DNA of 64,000 bases from Symbiodinium natans (lineage: Eukaryota; Sar; Dinophyceae; Suessiales; Symbiodiniaceae). Under the pieces are notes generated by a model. The model ran no database searches and was not told the DNA's origin. It saw only the letters and a list, made by a program, of their open reading frames with translations. The stretch spans positions 138,501 through 202,500 of the forward strand of contig CAJNDS010001446.1 of the NCBI GenBank assembly GCA_905221605.1. Reading direction: 5' to 3'. Below, piece by piece: positions 20,206 through 33,100 of the stretch. Both the position numbers and the translations under genes were made by a program. Position 1 is the first letter of the stretch. Every line of letters starts with the position of its first letter.

Positions 20206-23044
20206 CGCAGCGTTGCGGATGCCGTCACATGTCATGAAATGTGTGAGTCTTCGAGTCAACGTGTCAAACTCCCTGAGACTCCTTCAACATGTTTGTTTGA
20301 GCATTGCAGGTCCATCCGTGAGATAAGAAGTTTTTTTCTTTATCGTCGTTTGCTTTATTTTTTTGTGACACTTCCAGTTTCTTCCTCGAAAAACTTCCAA
20401 ATAGCCGGGGGCCGCTTGACATAAGATGCCAGATGCCCTTGACCGTTTCGGTTTCTGTCGTGAGTCCATAAGTGAGGGTTCCAGTGAGTGATCGAGTGAG
20501 TGCGCGAGCGAGTGCGTGGCGTGAGTGAACTGAACCACAATGGCACGAACCACAATGGCACCCCGTGGTATACATATTGCAGCAGGGTTCGCCGGCACCG
20601 GGGAACATGTTTGGGAAAACGGGCTGCGCTGTTTCAGCAGGAGGCTGGCACTGGGGCATCACATAGGTTTTCTATGGTTTTCTCAAATGGGGTTTTGGGG
20701 GGCTCTTGTGCCAGAAGTTTTTCAAGCGTGCTTGCGCGAACAGAATGTTTTAACATGGGCGAGGTAGCTTCCCAAACAACGTTTCGTACCACATCGGGGG
20801 GGGTTTACCTAGCATGAAAATTCCTTGAAAAGGGTGGCGCCAACGCTTCTTTCGGAAACCAAAAAAAGTTTTACCGTCCCACGTAGAGTGGAAGGAACTT
20901 TATCCGGGGACGAAGCTGAACATGTCACAGCACGTCGCAGCCATCGATTGGACTGCCGTTCCCGGCAAGCCACCATAGCGCAGTTGCGCCGTCAGAGCCA
21001 ATGTAAGGTGTCAACCCTAACCCACCAGTAAAACCTTGATGTTGATCCACCTGAAGAAACAAATCTTCTCCAGCCTTGCAGCTGGCCAAGCCCGCAAAGC
21101 TCCATGTGCGGATGTGCGGGACGACATGCCATCCGAGACAGATTCAGCAGGCGGGTTTCGCGTTTTTTTTTGTTTTTTGCGCTACTGGGCTCGCACTTCC
21201 TGAGTCCCACACCCAATGATGCAGCATGCGTCCACACTGACATCACGGCTAATGTCGCGGAAATTGTTCTTAGCGGTTTGAAAACTTTTTGGAACGATTG
21301 AAAACGGATTTGACGGGAAAGTTTATGGAACATGTTTGTAAAAGTACAATGCAAGTATTATTCCAGCGTTCCCACACCACAAGCCCCTCCCACACATCAG
21401 TGCTCCCCGAATCTTGACAACCTGGGAGGATCATTGGCTGGACAGCGCTTGCCTTATTGGTTGGTCGAGATGAAGGCTTCGTTGTGAATTGAACAATGTG
21501 CTGGCCAGTTGAGGCCAGAAGAAGTCGGAGGCATTGCCAGAAAGGCGTGGGACCCTACCCGATTCTTTCTCCATGTGTTTTGGCTGCTTAGGTTCGCTAC
21601 TGGTTCATTGATATTGACAAGCATCAATCAAACACAAATTATCAAGGCATGAATGGGGCTATGAACTTGTCTCGAGGTGCTAGTTCTGCCTTGCCTGGTA
21701 TGGTTCCTCTGCGAGCCTCGACCTCACAAGATGCAGCGAGCCGGTATTGCCAAAACCTCCCGAAGCAAGCCGAGCCGGCTGTTGACCTGAGTTTCTGGCT
21801 CCCACTTGTATAAAGACAAGCAGCACCCTTATATCACAGATATGTTGCTTCGCTGCCTCACATCTCTTATCGAGCACACCACCTTTGTCAATGACACCTG
21901 TAGCATCAACAATGGGCGTCCTGATGGCGGCAGTGCCCATCGAAGGCACCACAACAGCAACAACAGCAGTAACCAGTTAGACGCTGCCATGCACACACCT
22001 TTGTATGCGGCTGTCAGCCATGCGGCTGTCAACCATGCGGCTTGTGGCTGGAGCCACTTGGATGTTCTGTTGGCTGAGGAACACCGAGGGAACACCGAGG
22101 GAAGACAAAGCTCCCCATGATCACCGAAGGTACGCGGAAGACTTCCGCAAGGCTCTGTGCTTCTGGGAACCGACATCTCATGACATCTCATTTCCTCACT
22201 GCACGGAAAACGAGGGACATGGAGGGACATGGTTGTGCATGGCCCGGAGCCACCTTGACAGGCGAAGCGGCTCAGACAGATCAGCTCCCTGCAAGGCCTG
22301 ACAGTTATCGCTGCTCTTATCACTGCACTCTGACCTGAAGCTCTGAAGCCCTGAAATTCCTCAGTGCTCTATTGGCAGGCTTTGCGACAGAAATGGCATG
22401 TCAGTGCCAGCGTTGCTGCACTTGCAGGCTACTCGGTCAGTGTTGAAGAGGCTGCAGTTCTCTGCAGAAGTTGAAGTTGATCCTTAGAGGCTTTGAGGGT
22501 GTTCAAAAGTCTTCGATCCACATCTTGAGTTAGAACATGTCTGTCATGGCAGGTCCATGTTCCACATACAAACCTTTCGCCCCGAGTATCCCGAAGTCAT
22601 GTTTTGAGATGACACCCCCAGATGCCACCGGCAAGTGCCTATCAAACTTGCGACCCAACATATCCCAACTTACAAGCGCCAGGGCTTTTGAGCCCTTCAT
22701 CAGAACGGAGTGCAGGTCAGAACGGAAAAGTTCTCTTCAATCAATCTTGGGGACCTGTCATGCCTGCTCAGCGTTTTAATATAAGGTTTCGTCGAACGTG
22801 TTGTTGCCCTGCTACATCTTGCTACTTCTTGTTACAGGCTGCCACAGTTTTTCGGCACTCAATGCCTGAGCGCCAGGCTTTGCTGCAGCTCGCCGCGGCG
22901 TGAGCCGAGGACATTGCTCGATGTCTGCTCGAGGCAAGAATGCTAGTGTCGCCGCATAACGAATGGGTTTCTTGTGACGGTGGCTAATAGACACAGACTA
23001 TGGAGCATGGCCAATTAGAAGCCTTTTGTGTTCGAATGGCACAG
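20206..23044. other. Mostly noncoding, small tandem repeats
   Basis: No gene recognised. A 15-base tandem (ATGCGGCTGTCA core, three units) lies at 22005-22047, and a 12-base tandem (GGAACACCGAGG) near 22078-22105. The first exons of the UVR-motif gene may lie here but could not be picked out. Confidence 0.3.
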
Positions 23045-24370
23045 GTGATGCTGATACTGATGTGTCTGATGTGTCTGATGTGGCCGAGCTGGAAGAGCAG
23101 CTGCGCTGTGCGGTGGAAGCCGAAAACTATGCAGTCACCTGGCTTTTGAGAAACTTGGAAGACGAGCCCCCTCCGCTGACTTTTTGTTGGGAGAGAGCGG
23201 CCGAGCAAGCCCAAGGAAGCCGCGCGACTGCGCGACGAGCTTCAGTTTAAGTCCCTGGATGCGGAAGCTGCTGTCTTAAGTGCCAACCGCGAGTTCTACG
23301 ACTCCTTCAGGCAGAGAGAGCACAGAGTGAGCACAGAGTGAGCACAGCTACCTGCAGAAGTCTCGTGTCTTTTCTAAAAATGAAAGCACCTCTTTCGAAT
23401 GTACATGTAGTTGCCGGGAAGACAGATCTTGCAACAAGGCCTTTAACACACAAGGCCCCAAGCCTCCAAAACAGGCTTACCCTAAAGCCGAACCCGCTCA
23501 TCACCTTGATCAGGCAAGTCATGCACCGAATCCAGGTTTTTGTTGATAGCGGGCCACAATTCCTTCCCTGAGCATCCCTGAGCCCCTCAAAGCCACCCGG
23601 GGTGTCCGCAGGGAGGGCAGCGTGGCCCGCATGGTGGCGATCTGGCTCGAAAGCCCCCGGACCCATGGCACCGGAAACCAGCTCACGTTTCAAAGCCCCG
23701 TAACCCCCACAGGTCCCTACAGTGTTGTTGCCAAGGGGATGGGCCAGAAAAAACACGGCCCCCCTTCAAGAACAGCCCCTGTGAGACTGAGGAGCTGCTG
23801 TGTGCACCCGGCGAGGCCTCCACTGCACGGCTTCTCATCCCTCCGTAAACAGCAAGATTGTCTTTTCATTCTTGTTCCGTATTTCACACTCTGGGGGGTT
23901 CTCGGGTGTTTAGGGTTTAGAAAGGTTTAGAAGATTCCTCGAGGGCTCTGTTAGAAGCATTTTGCATAGGCAAAGCAACTGTAGCCACTGTCAATTTAAA
24001 ACAGTGCGTTGAGGTCTGCTGCGGCGACCCACTGCCGTGGTTCATCATAATACAATTTCTCACCCCCCCCCCGGCGCAAGAAAATCGATATTCAGAGCTT
24101 CACCCGAGTCCATTAAGGATACGATGCAGTGGCAGACTCCTGGAAGATCATCCTTACAGGAGGAGGCGCCTGTCCGCCTGCAGTCGGCAGTCGTTTGATG
24201 CCTTTGTTTCTCTCGAAGATCTCAGCGTCCATGTGTTTTTGCTTCGCGGCTCTTTCGTGTGACGAGGCGGCATGAACATCGAATGCCTGCAGCCATCAGT
24301 TGCCATGTGCGGCAACACTGGCCGAGTTGTTTGTGCTGGACTAAGTGCAGCGAATATTGCAGGCACAGGT
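23045..24370 (+). CDS. UVR-motif plus SnoaL-like protein, multi-exon
   Basis: Exon 23045-23133 encodes a short acidic repeat and the start of a UVR motif (AELEEQLRCAVEAENYA). An 82-base GT-AG intron (23134-23215) is followed by exon 23216-23310 (EAARLRDEL, finishing the UVR motif, then ANREFYDSF). A GC-AG intron (23311-23611) leads to exon 23612 onward (EGSVARMVAIW). The ANREFYxxF...VxxMxxxW pattern is typical of SnoaL-like domains that follow UVR motifs in some algal and plant proteins. Later parts fit the same domain: VHPARPPLHGF near 23812, VADSWKIIL from 24130, and a final segment near 24300-24370. Joins after 23640 are unresolved, and the 5' start and stop were not found. The UVR motif is a short helical hairpin also used in UvrB-UvrC contact; what this protein does is unknown. 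Confidence 0.55.
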
Positions 24371-24489
24371 TTTAGCACCTACAAGAATTCAAAAAGTCTG
24401 CACTGAAAGGTTACGAGCGCGTCGAGGGTGGGATGGTTTTGCTGGCGGTGAACCTGTTTGAGCGGACACCGAGTCTTGCTGAGCAGAGG

Positions 24490-24529
24490 TTGCCACATGT
24501 TGCCACACGTTGCCACACGTTGCCACAGC
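24490..24529 (+). repeat. Ten-base tandem repeat (TTGCCACACG, four units)
   Basis: Four consecutive units, the first and last with one or two changes. It lies in noncoding sequence. Confidence 0.85.
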
Positions 24530-27319
24530 CATGACATCATGATGTGGTTTTGGAGTGTTTTGGACCCTTCTCAGCACCTTTCGTTTTGGCTTATTTTGGC
24601 ACTCAGGAGTGGCTGGAAAATGTCCTTCCACCATGCAGCCCCGATTAGCCCAGCTGTAATGGCATTGTGACGCGCGTTCGCCGCTGCAAAAGACGGACCC
24701 AAGGCTTTGCAGATTGCACTGTCGAGAGAGAAGCGCAAGTGCAAGCCGTTTTTGAGAAGAGCCCTTGCAAACATCCACAGCAGTGGAGGCACAATCGCAC
24801 GCTGCACTACTAGCCTTTGATGCCCAGGTCCAGCATTGCAGCCTTGGCAATGGTCGATCACACGCATTGGGGTGCTGGGCTAAGCTTCGGTGATTGACGC
24901 ATAGATGTTGTCCTGGCATGTTGATGACGAGGCTTGTTAAAGGCCCAATTCGAAGATCAACCGGTTTAGGGTCAAAATTTTCGACACCCAGGCCAGCTGC
25001 ATTCACGCGGGGTGCGCCCGCTCGGGGGTGCTTGCAGACTTGGACTGCGCAGGTTGTGCTTTGGTACTCGTATTGGTTTTTCGCCCCGCCATGAACTACT
25101 TTGTGCTGATTGGGGAGCTCATAAATTTCGATTCGAGGTCGGTGCATGTTGGCTAGGGCCCTTCCCTTGGAATAGCTGTGGTCGAGCGGTAGGGTGAAAG
25201 AATCCTTAGGCAGGGGTGTGAAGATTCGAGAGCTATGGCTAGGGATGGCCAAGGTCAAACTTTGGAACCGTCGCATCCCCAAAGCTACCTGCGCGAGGAC
25301 ATCCCTAGGACCTAAACACCCCCAGACCCCAAGGCTAAACAATCCTCAACCCACAAAAACCTGAAAAATCTCCAGCCTGGGACCTTCACTGCAGTCCTTC
25401 CGCGCCCTTGTGTCTGCCATTCCAGCCTTGCCCGCCTGGTCCCCAGGACAGGGACCTCTCGCTTCAAACGTTTCAGAACTTGAGGTCACTGGTTCAAGGT
25501 TGCTTTCAGTCAGTACCCTCTCATGGTGAATATTTGTTATGCAAATGGCGTATTCATTGTTTGCCTCGAAGGTTTTTAACAATTCACCTTATGCAGCGCA
25601 AGGGTTCAGGTCTTGAGCTTCGCAAGGCTGGTGCTTTGTTTTGGGTCACTTCCGAGCGGACGTAGAACTGCTCAGGCGTGGGGTGCTTCAGAGCCCAGAC
25701 AGGGGCAATCCACGAAACTACCCACGCTCTAAAAGGCCTCTGAATCCTCAACTCTCCCTCCACATTTTGCCTTCTTTAGGTCTCCACGAGCCTCCACATG
25801 CCTCCACATGCCTCCACATCACATCATCACCACATCATCCCGAGGCTGGGGTCCTTCCACGGCGCCGGCTGTGGACGTGGCCTCGGTGTGTACAAAGCGT
25901 CAGCCGGAGTGGATTTCAGGGCTTGGCGGCTTTGGTTAGGGTTCGGGTTTGAGGGCTTAGCGGTTTCGTTTGCAAGGCGTAGAGTTTGCGTCCACCTAGG
26001 GCTTTTGTTTTTGGTTTCAGGCAAGGACCCTGTCAGCGGCGCATGCGGGCCAACTTCACCCGAACCCAGCGCCTAGACCCTACCCAATCAACAGCCCAGC
26101 ACAAGTCGATCATTCAATGTCCTTCAAGTGGCGGGTTCCAGGGTGTGGTAGGATGGGCCATGTACTACGAGATTCGGACTACTATCCTTACTCAGGTGCC
26201 TTTAGACACTCAAAATTGAACCCTAAGCCCGAAACCCTAAGTTGATCTTGGCCTCAGTTGGCCTGAGGAAGCGGCTGCTCCTTGGAGCGATGGAGCTTCG
26301 CGGACAAGGCAAGGCTTCAAGAGGAGCTTGAGGACCTTCTTGCGTCGGAAGCCCTTCAAACACCCCCGAAGTCCTAAAGCATGGGAAACTGTACGAAATT
26401 GTACTAGACTTGCAATGATGGAGGGCCATTTGTAGATCGGCACGCAGCTTTGAAGGGCTTCGGGGAGGATGGAGGGGACAGGCATGCGCTTGCATAATCC
26501 TTCGGCCGCTTGTCGGCATGAGGAGCCATTGAAGCGTGTTTAGGGCTTGTATATTGCTGGTCGGCATGACTATCCATTGATTTCGTTTCGGATTTCAGGG
26601 TGAAGTCCTCATTTTAAGCAGAATCGCAGACCCTAACCTCACAACTATCTCAAGCTGTCTAGTGTTTGTTCCGCCACAGCTCAAGCTTTCAGCTTGGAGT
26701 TTCAGCTTGGAGCTTTCACGCACTTTCGACTCGAATCAACGCTGTTTGCTCCCAGCTGCAAGCACCCGGGTCCTCCCTGCAAACCCTGAGCCAAAAACAC
26801 CTCTATAGACAATCTTGAGGTCTAAAGCGTTGACCCACAAAACAACGTGTATAGAATATTTGATATGCCCTAAACCCGCATCAATGCACTAGTTAATACC
26901 CTGACACGGGCTGAGACAGCAGGATTCAACCTCCATGATGCCGCCCATCGGCGTTCCCAAATTCCGGGTCCCCCCCCCCCTTCCCCTCCGCAACTAATTT
27001 ACCCCAAGATATGTGAACCCTTATTAACCCCCAAAAACTGTACTTGCCAAACTAGGGTACCCTCCTGTAATTTTAACCTTTATGACCCTCCCCCCGCAAC
27101 GTAAGGTGAGGGGTAGGGTCCCGGATTCACGAAAGTACAGATCACATGGTCTGGGACTATTTGGGTTTAGGTTCAGGGTTTAAGGTGTAGGGTTTAAAGT
27201 TTAACGCTTAAGGTTTAAAGCCAGGTGTCTCAACATGGTACCTGAAGGGTTGTCTGAGGTTGAGGGTTTTGTGCTTAGGGGCCCTAAGCCCTCAAGCCTG
27301 AACCCCAAAACAGACACAG
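24530..27319. other. Noncoding, with one exon-like patch
   Basis: Mainly intron-like or intergenic sequence with scattered CCCTAA/TTTAGG words. At about 26278-26370 a frame reads as a charged helix (ADKARLQEELEDLLASEAL), which could be an upstream coiled-coil exon of the TBC gene; its splice sites are unclear. A long open minus-strand frame at 24389-25342 has no family features. Confidence 0.3.
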
Positions 27320-29098
27320 GCTTGAAGTACGAGCAGCTTTGCGAACTTCAGGGCCAGGCGCCCACGCTTCCGAGACATGTTCCATTAGAGTTGAAAGATT
27401 TGGAGTTATGGCGGTTGCGATTCTTGTCTGGGGCCCAGAAACTGGTTTCAGCAACTTTGTCCCAGGCAGACGCTGAAATCCAGCGAGATGTCGAGAGCTT
27501 ACTTTCCTTCTGTCTCTCCGACATGCGGTTTGTTTCTGCTGCGTGTATAAGCCATTACTCAGAAGGGTCTACGCGTTATCGACTACGACTCAAATATTGA
27601 AACACCATGATCTTCACGAGCCAGCAGGTCGGGCGGACGTTTCCAGAAAGCTGCATCCTCAGTGGCCAGGGGAGAGGACCAAGGGCTTCGAAGACAGCCT
27701 TTCAGCAGGGAGAAAAGCCAGATGCTACATGACGCCTGATGCTGCTTGCCAATGGGGATTCTACTTGTGAAGGGTTTTCCACGAGTTCTGCCTTTGCCTA
27801 GGGTTTGATGAAGCCAGCCAGCAGGCCTGGGTAGCAGAGGTAAGGTTCGGACTTCGGGATTTTGTGGGCCAAGAGTTGGAGCAAGGATTGGACATGCGGC
27901 TTTGCATGCTTCGCCTTGCGCTTGCTTCCCTTTGTTGCGATGCAGGCGCTTTTCCGCGTGCTGCGGGCAGTGTCTCATCGCTCGGCCACCCAGAGACCTG
28001 CATTGGAGTGACTGCAGCAAGGCACATTTCCAGGAAGACCTGAGTATTGAGTTCTCAGGGCCAGATCCCTGAAGCTCTTTGAAAACCTTTTTGTTCTCAA
28101 CAAGAACACTTCTCTGGCAGTGGAGCTCTGTGGACCCTGTTTTTGTTGTGATTGTGCGTGGGCAAGGGATCTTTCCCCAAGCAGTTTCACATCATTGCAT
28201 CCGCTGGGCTCAGGTGTTGAGGATATCGGTTACTGTCAGGGGATGAACTTCATCGCAGGCCTCGCCTTTGTGCATTTGCGCCCGCTGCCTGAAACTGTCG
28301 TCGCAGCATCCAACGCAGAACGGTGGCAGGGGTGATGCTCTGCGTGTTCCGGTCCGGCGGAAACAAGGATAGGGACTCAGAGACTCACAGCTATGTGAGT
28401 CGACCCTGCTTGTGTTTTGGAGGAGCTTTCAGGGATGCTTCCTCTTCTCGAACTTAGAAGTAGAAGGTCGCTCGCATCGCTCACATCCAGTTCGCTGTAC
28501 GAATCGGAGCGTAGGGTTCCAGCATGCGGCAAATGTGGTTTAGGGCCTGGTTTAGGGCCTCATAGGGTTTTTATTGTTTCAGCCGCTGCTCTTTGCTTTC
28601 CCTTCGATCCTTGCTGGGCAAGGCCGCGGAGACCGTTGCGTATCACTGCGTGCTGATCCCCAGTTTCAGTTCCGCACGCATGGCACTAGCTGCGCTTCGT
28701 GGGTCGCTAGAAGAGAGGGCATCTGTCAGTATGTGCATTGTCAGTATGTGCATTTGCTGCATTTGTTTGCTCAATATATATATATGTATATATATATATA
28801 TCTCTTTCTCTCTCGCAATGTACCATGCTAGATATGTGTCGTGCATGCGACAGCGGCCTCAGAATCATAGTTCTTTCTCAGGTGTTGTCCATGCTTCTCC
28901 GACATGGGATGAATCAGTGCCGCAGTGTTTGTGCATGTGCCTTCTCAGATTTGTGCTGTAGTTCCTTGGCTGCTGCCGCAGGCTCGTGCCTGTCAAGCTG
29001 GAGCAAGCCCAGAGTCGTATGACACTTGCCTCAGGTACTTCGGCGATGGTTTTCCAAAGCTCCGCCTGAGTGCACTCCAGTTTGATTGCCTGCTTGAG
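27320..29098 (+). CDS. TBC (Rab-GAP) domain gene, 5' exon block
   Basis: TBC domains speed GTP hydrolysis by Rab GTPases with an Arg finger (IxxDxxR) and a Gln finger (YxQ). Exon 27320-27496 ends in EIQRDVE with the Arg codon split by a GC donor; exon 27802-27839 completes it in phase (RFDEASQQAW). Exon 28214-28258 gives VEDIGYCQGMNFIA with the Gln finger; a 71-base GC-AG intron (28259-28329) leads to exon 28330-28394 (GVMLCVFRSGGN). A piece near 28882 reads VLSMLLRHGMNQ. Exon 29035-29098 reads YFGDGFPKLRLSALQFDCLL and ends at a GC donor. The next residues of the domain are found only at 40757. Start codon and some middle exons are unresolved. The family call is firm; the Rab substrate cannot be told. 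Confidence 0.68.
28773..28813 (+). repeat. (TA)n microsatellite with TCTC tail
   Basis: Mostly TA units with one TG interruption, then a CT-rich tail. It lies in an intron of the TBC gene. Confidence 0.85.
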
Positions 29099-30140
29099 GC
29101 ACTTCGGGAACGAGAAGTTTGTGCTCTGGGAAGTTGTTTTTTTGTGTTTGTTCCCCGTTTCGTTTCCGTTGCAGAGACGGGCTCATGATTTGAGACCTCG
29201 GAGGTGGGGACGGGAGGTGGGATGCTTGTTTGCCCGTTGGCGAACGCTGATCCCTGATCCTGCGCGCTTAAGGCCTTTTGAGGCTTTAGGATGCACTGGC
29301 AGACCAACATGTGTACTCACGGCCTTAGGACTTAAGTTAGGCTTTTTTAGGCTACTTTGTATTCTAGGCTTTAGTCTGCTCCTTTAAAGATAGAGAATCA
29401 GAGCACGACCCGGCGCAACAAACCAAAAATGCAGACTGCAACAAGCACAAGCAAACGCTGTCATCGTAATATTGCGCTGGATGACCTCGCCGATTGCTTC
29501 ACCGAGCTGGGATGAGGTGCAGAAGACGCTTCTCGCAGGAGCTGTGGCCAGTATGCGGCAGTAGGATTTCAAGTTCAGTGTCCCACCTCCTTAAGTGGTG
29601 AACAAAACACAGCTTTCCAGCATATTGTGCGCGAAGAGCACACGACCGTGGTTCGGCACATTTTGTATTGGCCTGCAAGTGTTGCAACCGTGACACGAAA
29701 TCCCCCTTCCTTTCGGGCTTCAGATCAAGGAACTCCCAACCGTGACCATTCACTGAAACGGCCGTGAGGAGCAGGGCAAGAATGGGCCCTGAACCCGAAG
29801 CCCTAACATGTGGCTCTTAACATCTCTAAACCGTCTTAACCTCTAAAAACCCGAAAAGGCATCCGCAAGCCCCTGAACGTACAGAACCTCAGGGCATCTC
29901 GGCCCGCCAGGAGCCGAGGCTCCCGTCGTCCAGCGCTACAAGGCCTCGACGTCAGAAGCGACAATCGCACGAAAAAGGGCGAGAAATCCCACAGCACGGG
30001 CACGCTCACACCCAACACACACACAACACACGCACTCACACAGAATGTGTATATATTTCTATATGTATATGGACAGATATGCATAATGCATATACATATC
30101 GTGCAACAGGAAGTGCTTGTTCCCCCAACTGATCGGTCAG

Positions 30141-33100
30141 GCGTTGTTCTTCGTCCGGCAGGTCGCGCCTGCCGAGGAGGGCGCCGAGGTCCTGAGCAGC
30201 CCGGCATGGTGCCCTGAATCTGTAGGCTTTAGGGCCATTTTGGGCGATTGAATGTTTGGGGTTTCAGGTTTCCAGAGTATCCGACAAGGTCAGTGTGGTT
30301 CTTCTGGTATCTTCTGGTGTTTGCTGCAGACCCGTGCGGAAACCTCGACCAGCCGCGGTGTGCCAGGCAAGGCCCTTTCGCTGCAGACGGATTCGGTGCT
30401 GCTGCGGCATGAGGCTCAAGTGAATTCAAGTGAGCTAGTCCAGCATGTCCTTCGGTTTCGACGTGGCGTGGAGTATCGGTGCGAAGGCTGCCTACGTTCT
30501 GGGCCAGCTCGGTGTGCCCACATGTATACCTCTGCTCCGACGCGTGCTGCTTGACGAGACGTGGCTGCACAGAGTGTTAGCCAAGATAAGGGATGTGGCG
30601 ACTATGGCTTTGTGTTAGCTTTGCGTTTCAGATCTTTTGCCCCTCGGGCAATTCAGGAGTCCGAGGACGAGATCGTCCGCCAGGACCTCGGCGGCATAGG
30701 ATAGCAGGGGGGGTTTCTTCGTGGGTTCCCCAAGCCCCTAGACCCTCCTTGAAGTCAGCGACAAGCAGTTCCTTCAACCCCCTACTTCAGGAGAAAACAC
30801 GTGTCGTCAAAGCAGAACTTTTGGCTTTTATAATTTACCGCTAGGGTCGGGGGGGGGGTCTGGGTAGGGGTCGGGTATGGGCGAGGGGGTGGGGGGGTAG
30901 GGGAGGTTGAGGTTGGGGTGGGGAGGGCAAAACACACAATTTCTCACATTCGGCCTTTTTAGCTCCCCAAATCTCTCCTCCGGCATGTCGTCCGCAGCTG
31001 GACACTGGTCGGCGAGGGGCGGTACCTATTCCGCACCACAAAAACTATGAAAAGTTTCCCAAGACTCTATGCTGGAAACTAGCAAGCAACTACTACCAGG
31101 TTAAGTTTGTCAAGGATGCTTGTGAATCATTCCTTCTGACTTTACCGGGAAATGTGGAGCGACTCCTCCAGAACAAGCAAATCAGCCGCATTCCCGAAGG
31201 ATGCCTCGCCGGAGCTTTTGCTAAGGGTTGCGTGCTCTTTGCGGTGTTTGTAGGCGTTACGGCTTCCTACGCCTGAGCAGCAGTGTGTTCTCGTCGCTGT
31301 ACCGGTGCGAAGATAAGGATGGGCAGAATGCAGAAATGCCATGAAATGCCTGAGTACAGCACACGCTTTCCACTCTTGGCTCCCATGACATGGGACCCGC
31401 GGGCGGAAGAGCATGGGACAAAACAACAGCAAATGCCAGCAGCCGTTGGGTCAGCATGCCAGGCGTGACTTGCCCCTGGAGCTTGGAGACTATCTGTTGA
31501 TTTCTGTTGTGTATCTTATCGCATACTGTAGACTACCTGCTTGCTTTTGCCGCATACCATAGTACATTTTGATATACAACAGTGTGCTGTCGGATGCTAT
31601 AGTGTACGCCCAGGCCTGTAATATACTGTAGTAGTACTACGACGGTAGACGCCAAAGTTTTAGCAAATCATTTATATCTTCATTTTATCATCTGTCGCAC
31701 CCAAAGATTCCGGCTTTTGGCCTTCTTGCTGTTGTATGTGCGGGGAGTTAGACCGAGGGGAAGGACGCGAAAACGAGTCGACCAAAATCCTTGGGAGCTG
31801 CACAACTTGGCGTGAAGAGGGATTAGAACGGGTGTAGTTTGGAGATCGGGCTATGTTAGATGTAGTCGACCATGGTGACTTTGATCTTGGAAGTTAAACA
31901 GCCACCTGCCAGAACTGACTCCGCATAAAGAGGGTTATGCAGGGATGTGGGTTGGAGCACCCTGAGCACTTGGGAGCACCCCAAGCCCGATGTACGAAGT
32001 TCGTTTCGGTCACTGCAATCGATGCGTGTAGTTGCAAAAAAATGCAGGTTTTTTTCGGAGTGTTGGTTGCAGGTTCATTCGCGTCGTGGGGGGTATCGCA
32101 CAGCCGCTTTTTGTTTGCTTCTCCAGCGTGCATTCGACACGCGGGTCTGAGGATGCTCGCCCCAAGGTATCGCGGGAGTTCCGTTTTGCAACTCATTGGG
32201 GTGAAGTGGGAGGCAAGGCCGGTAGAGGGCTGGCCGCGGAACGACGACGTCCCCGTATTACGTCCTGATCCTAAGCCCTGACACTAAACAAAGAGTGCTG
32301 GGCCTAAACCCTCTCGTCCTCATCCTTCATTGGGCTCAGGGCACGAGGCTGCCGAAGCTCTGGCGGCCCTTCGCCCCGACGACTCGCAGGCCTTTGATGA
32401 TGTTTTTCGCCTTGCGGGGGTCGTGGAAGCCAACCAGAACCCTAAAATCCTGAACCGCCTGAACAGGCGTATCCCTGGACCTTTAACCTTGAACCCTAGC
32501 CCCTAAAGACCCTAAGACCCTAAGGGCCCTTAAGCCCCTAAAGACCCTAAAGGCCTTGAAGGCCCAATGGGCCCCAAAGCTCCAGCTACCATCCCGGCCA
32601 ATCTCTTCTGACTGCAACATGCAGTAACTTCACGAGGTCAGCACGGAGATCTCAAATCATGTCAACACACCTGTCTCAGGATTAGAGGTTCGCACTCTTT
32701 ACGGCTCTTGCTCAGTCAGAGTCCTAATGCCCACATCGACGGGGCTTGCTGCGGCGTTGCTCCGGGGAATGTCGTACAATCAAGAAGCCTACACGGAGTT
32801 CAGCAGAAGCATTGGCACCACTACGGATGGTCACATGTGAAGATGGCGTTGGATTCTATTCGTTTTTGTGGGATGGTTGGTTGCATCTATCTTCGTCATC
32901 TTTCGTATTGCCAGTAAAGCCCCTAAACCCTATGACATGACACCTTGTGCAAACTGGGGCGTGCACTTCGAAAAGCTCGACCTGGTGCGCCCGGACTCTT
33001 GTGTGCACGTGGCTGCAGCAGAACACTTGGTACATCTTAGCACTTGGTGAAGAGTACTGGACATGTACTGACATAGCGTGCGTGTCGACTCTAACCCTAC

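Noticed and set aside
24389-25342. 317-residue minus-strand ORF
   Set aside because: Long but without domain, composition or splice support; a + strand ten-base tandem repeat runs through it.
30229-30241. GCCATTTTGG, middle of the spliced leader
   Set aside because: Ten bases without the conserved 3' end; falls in a DOHH intron.
31101-31275. Exon-like frame (FVKDACESFLLTLPGNVERL)
   Set aside because: Looks coding, but does not fit DOHH order and the DOHH join skips it; no partner exon found.
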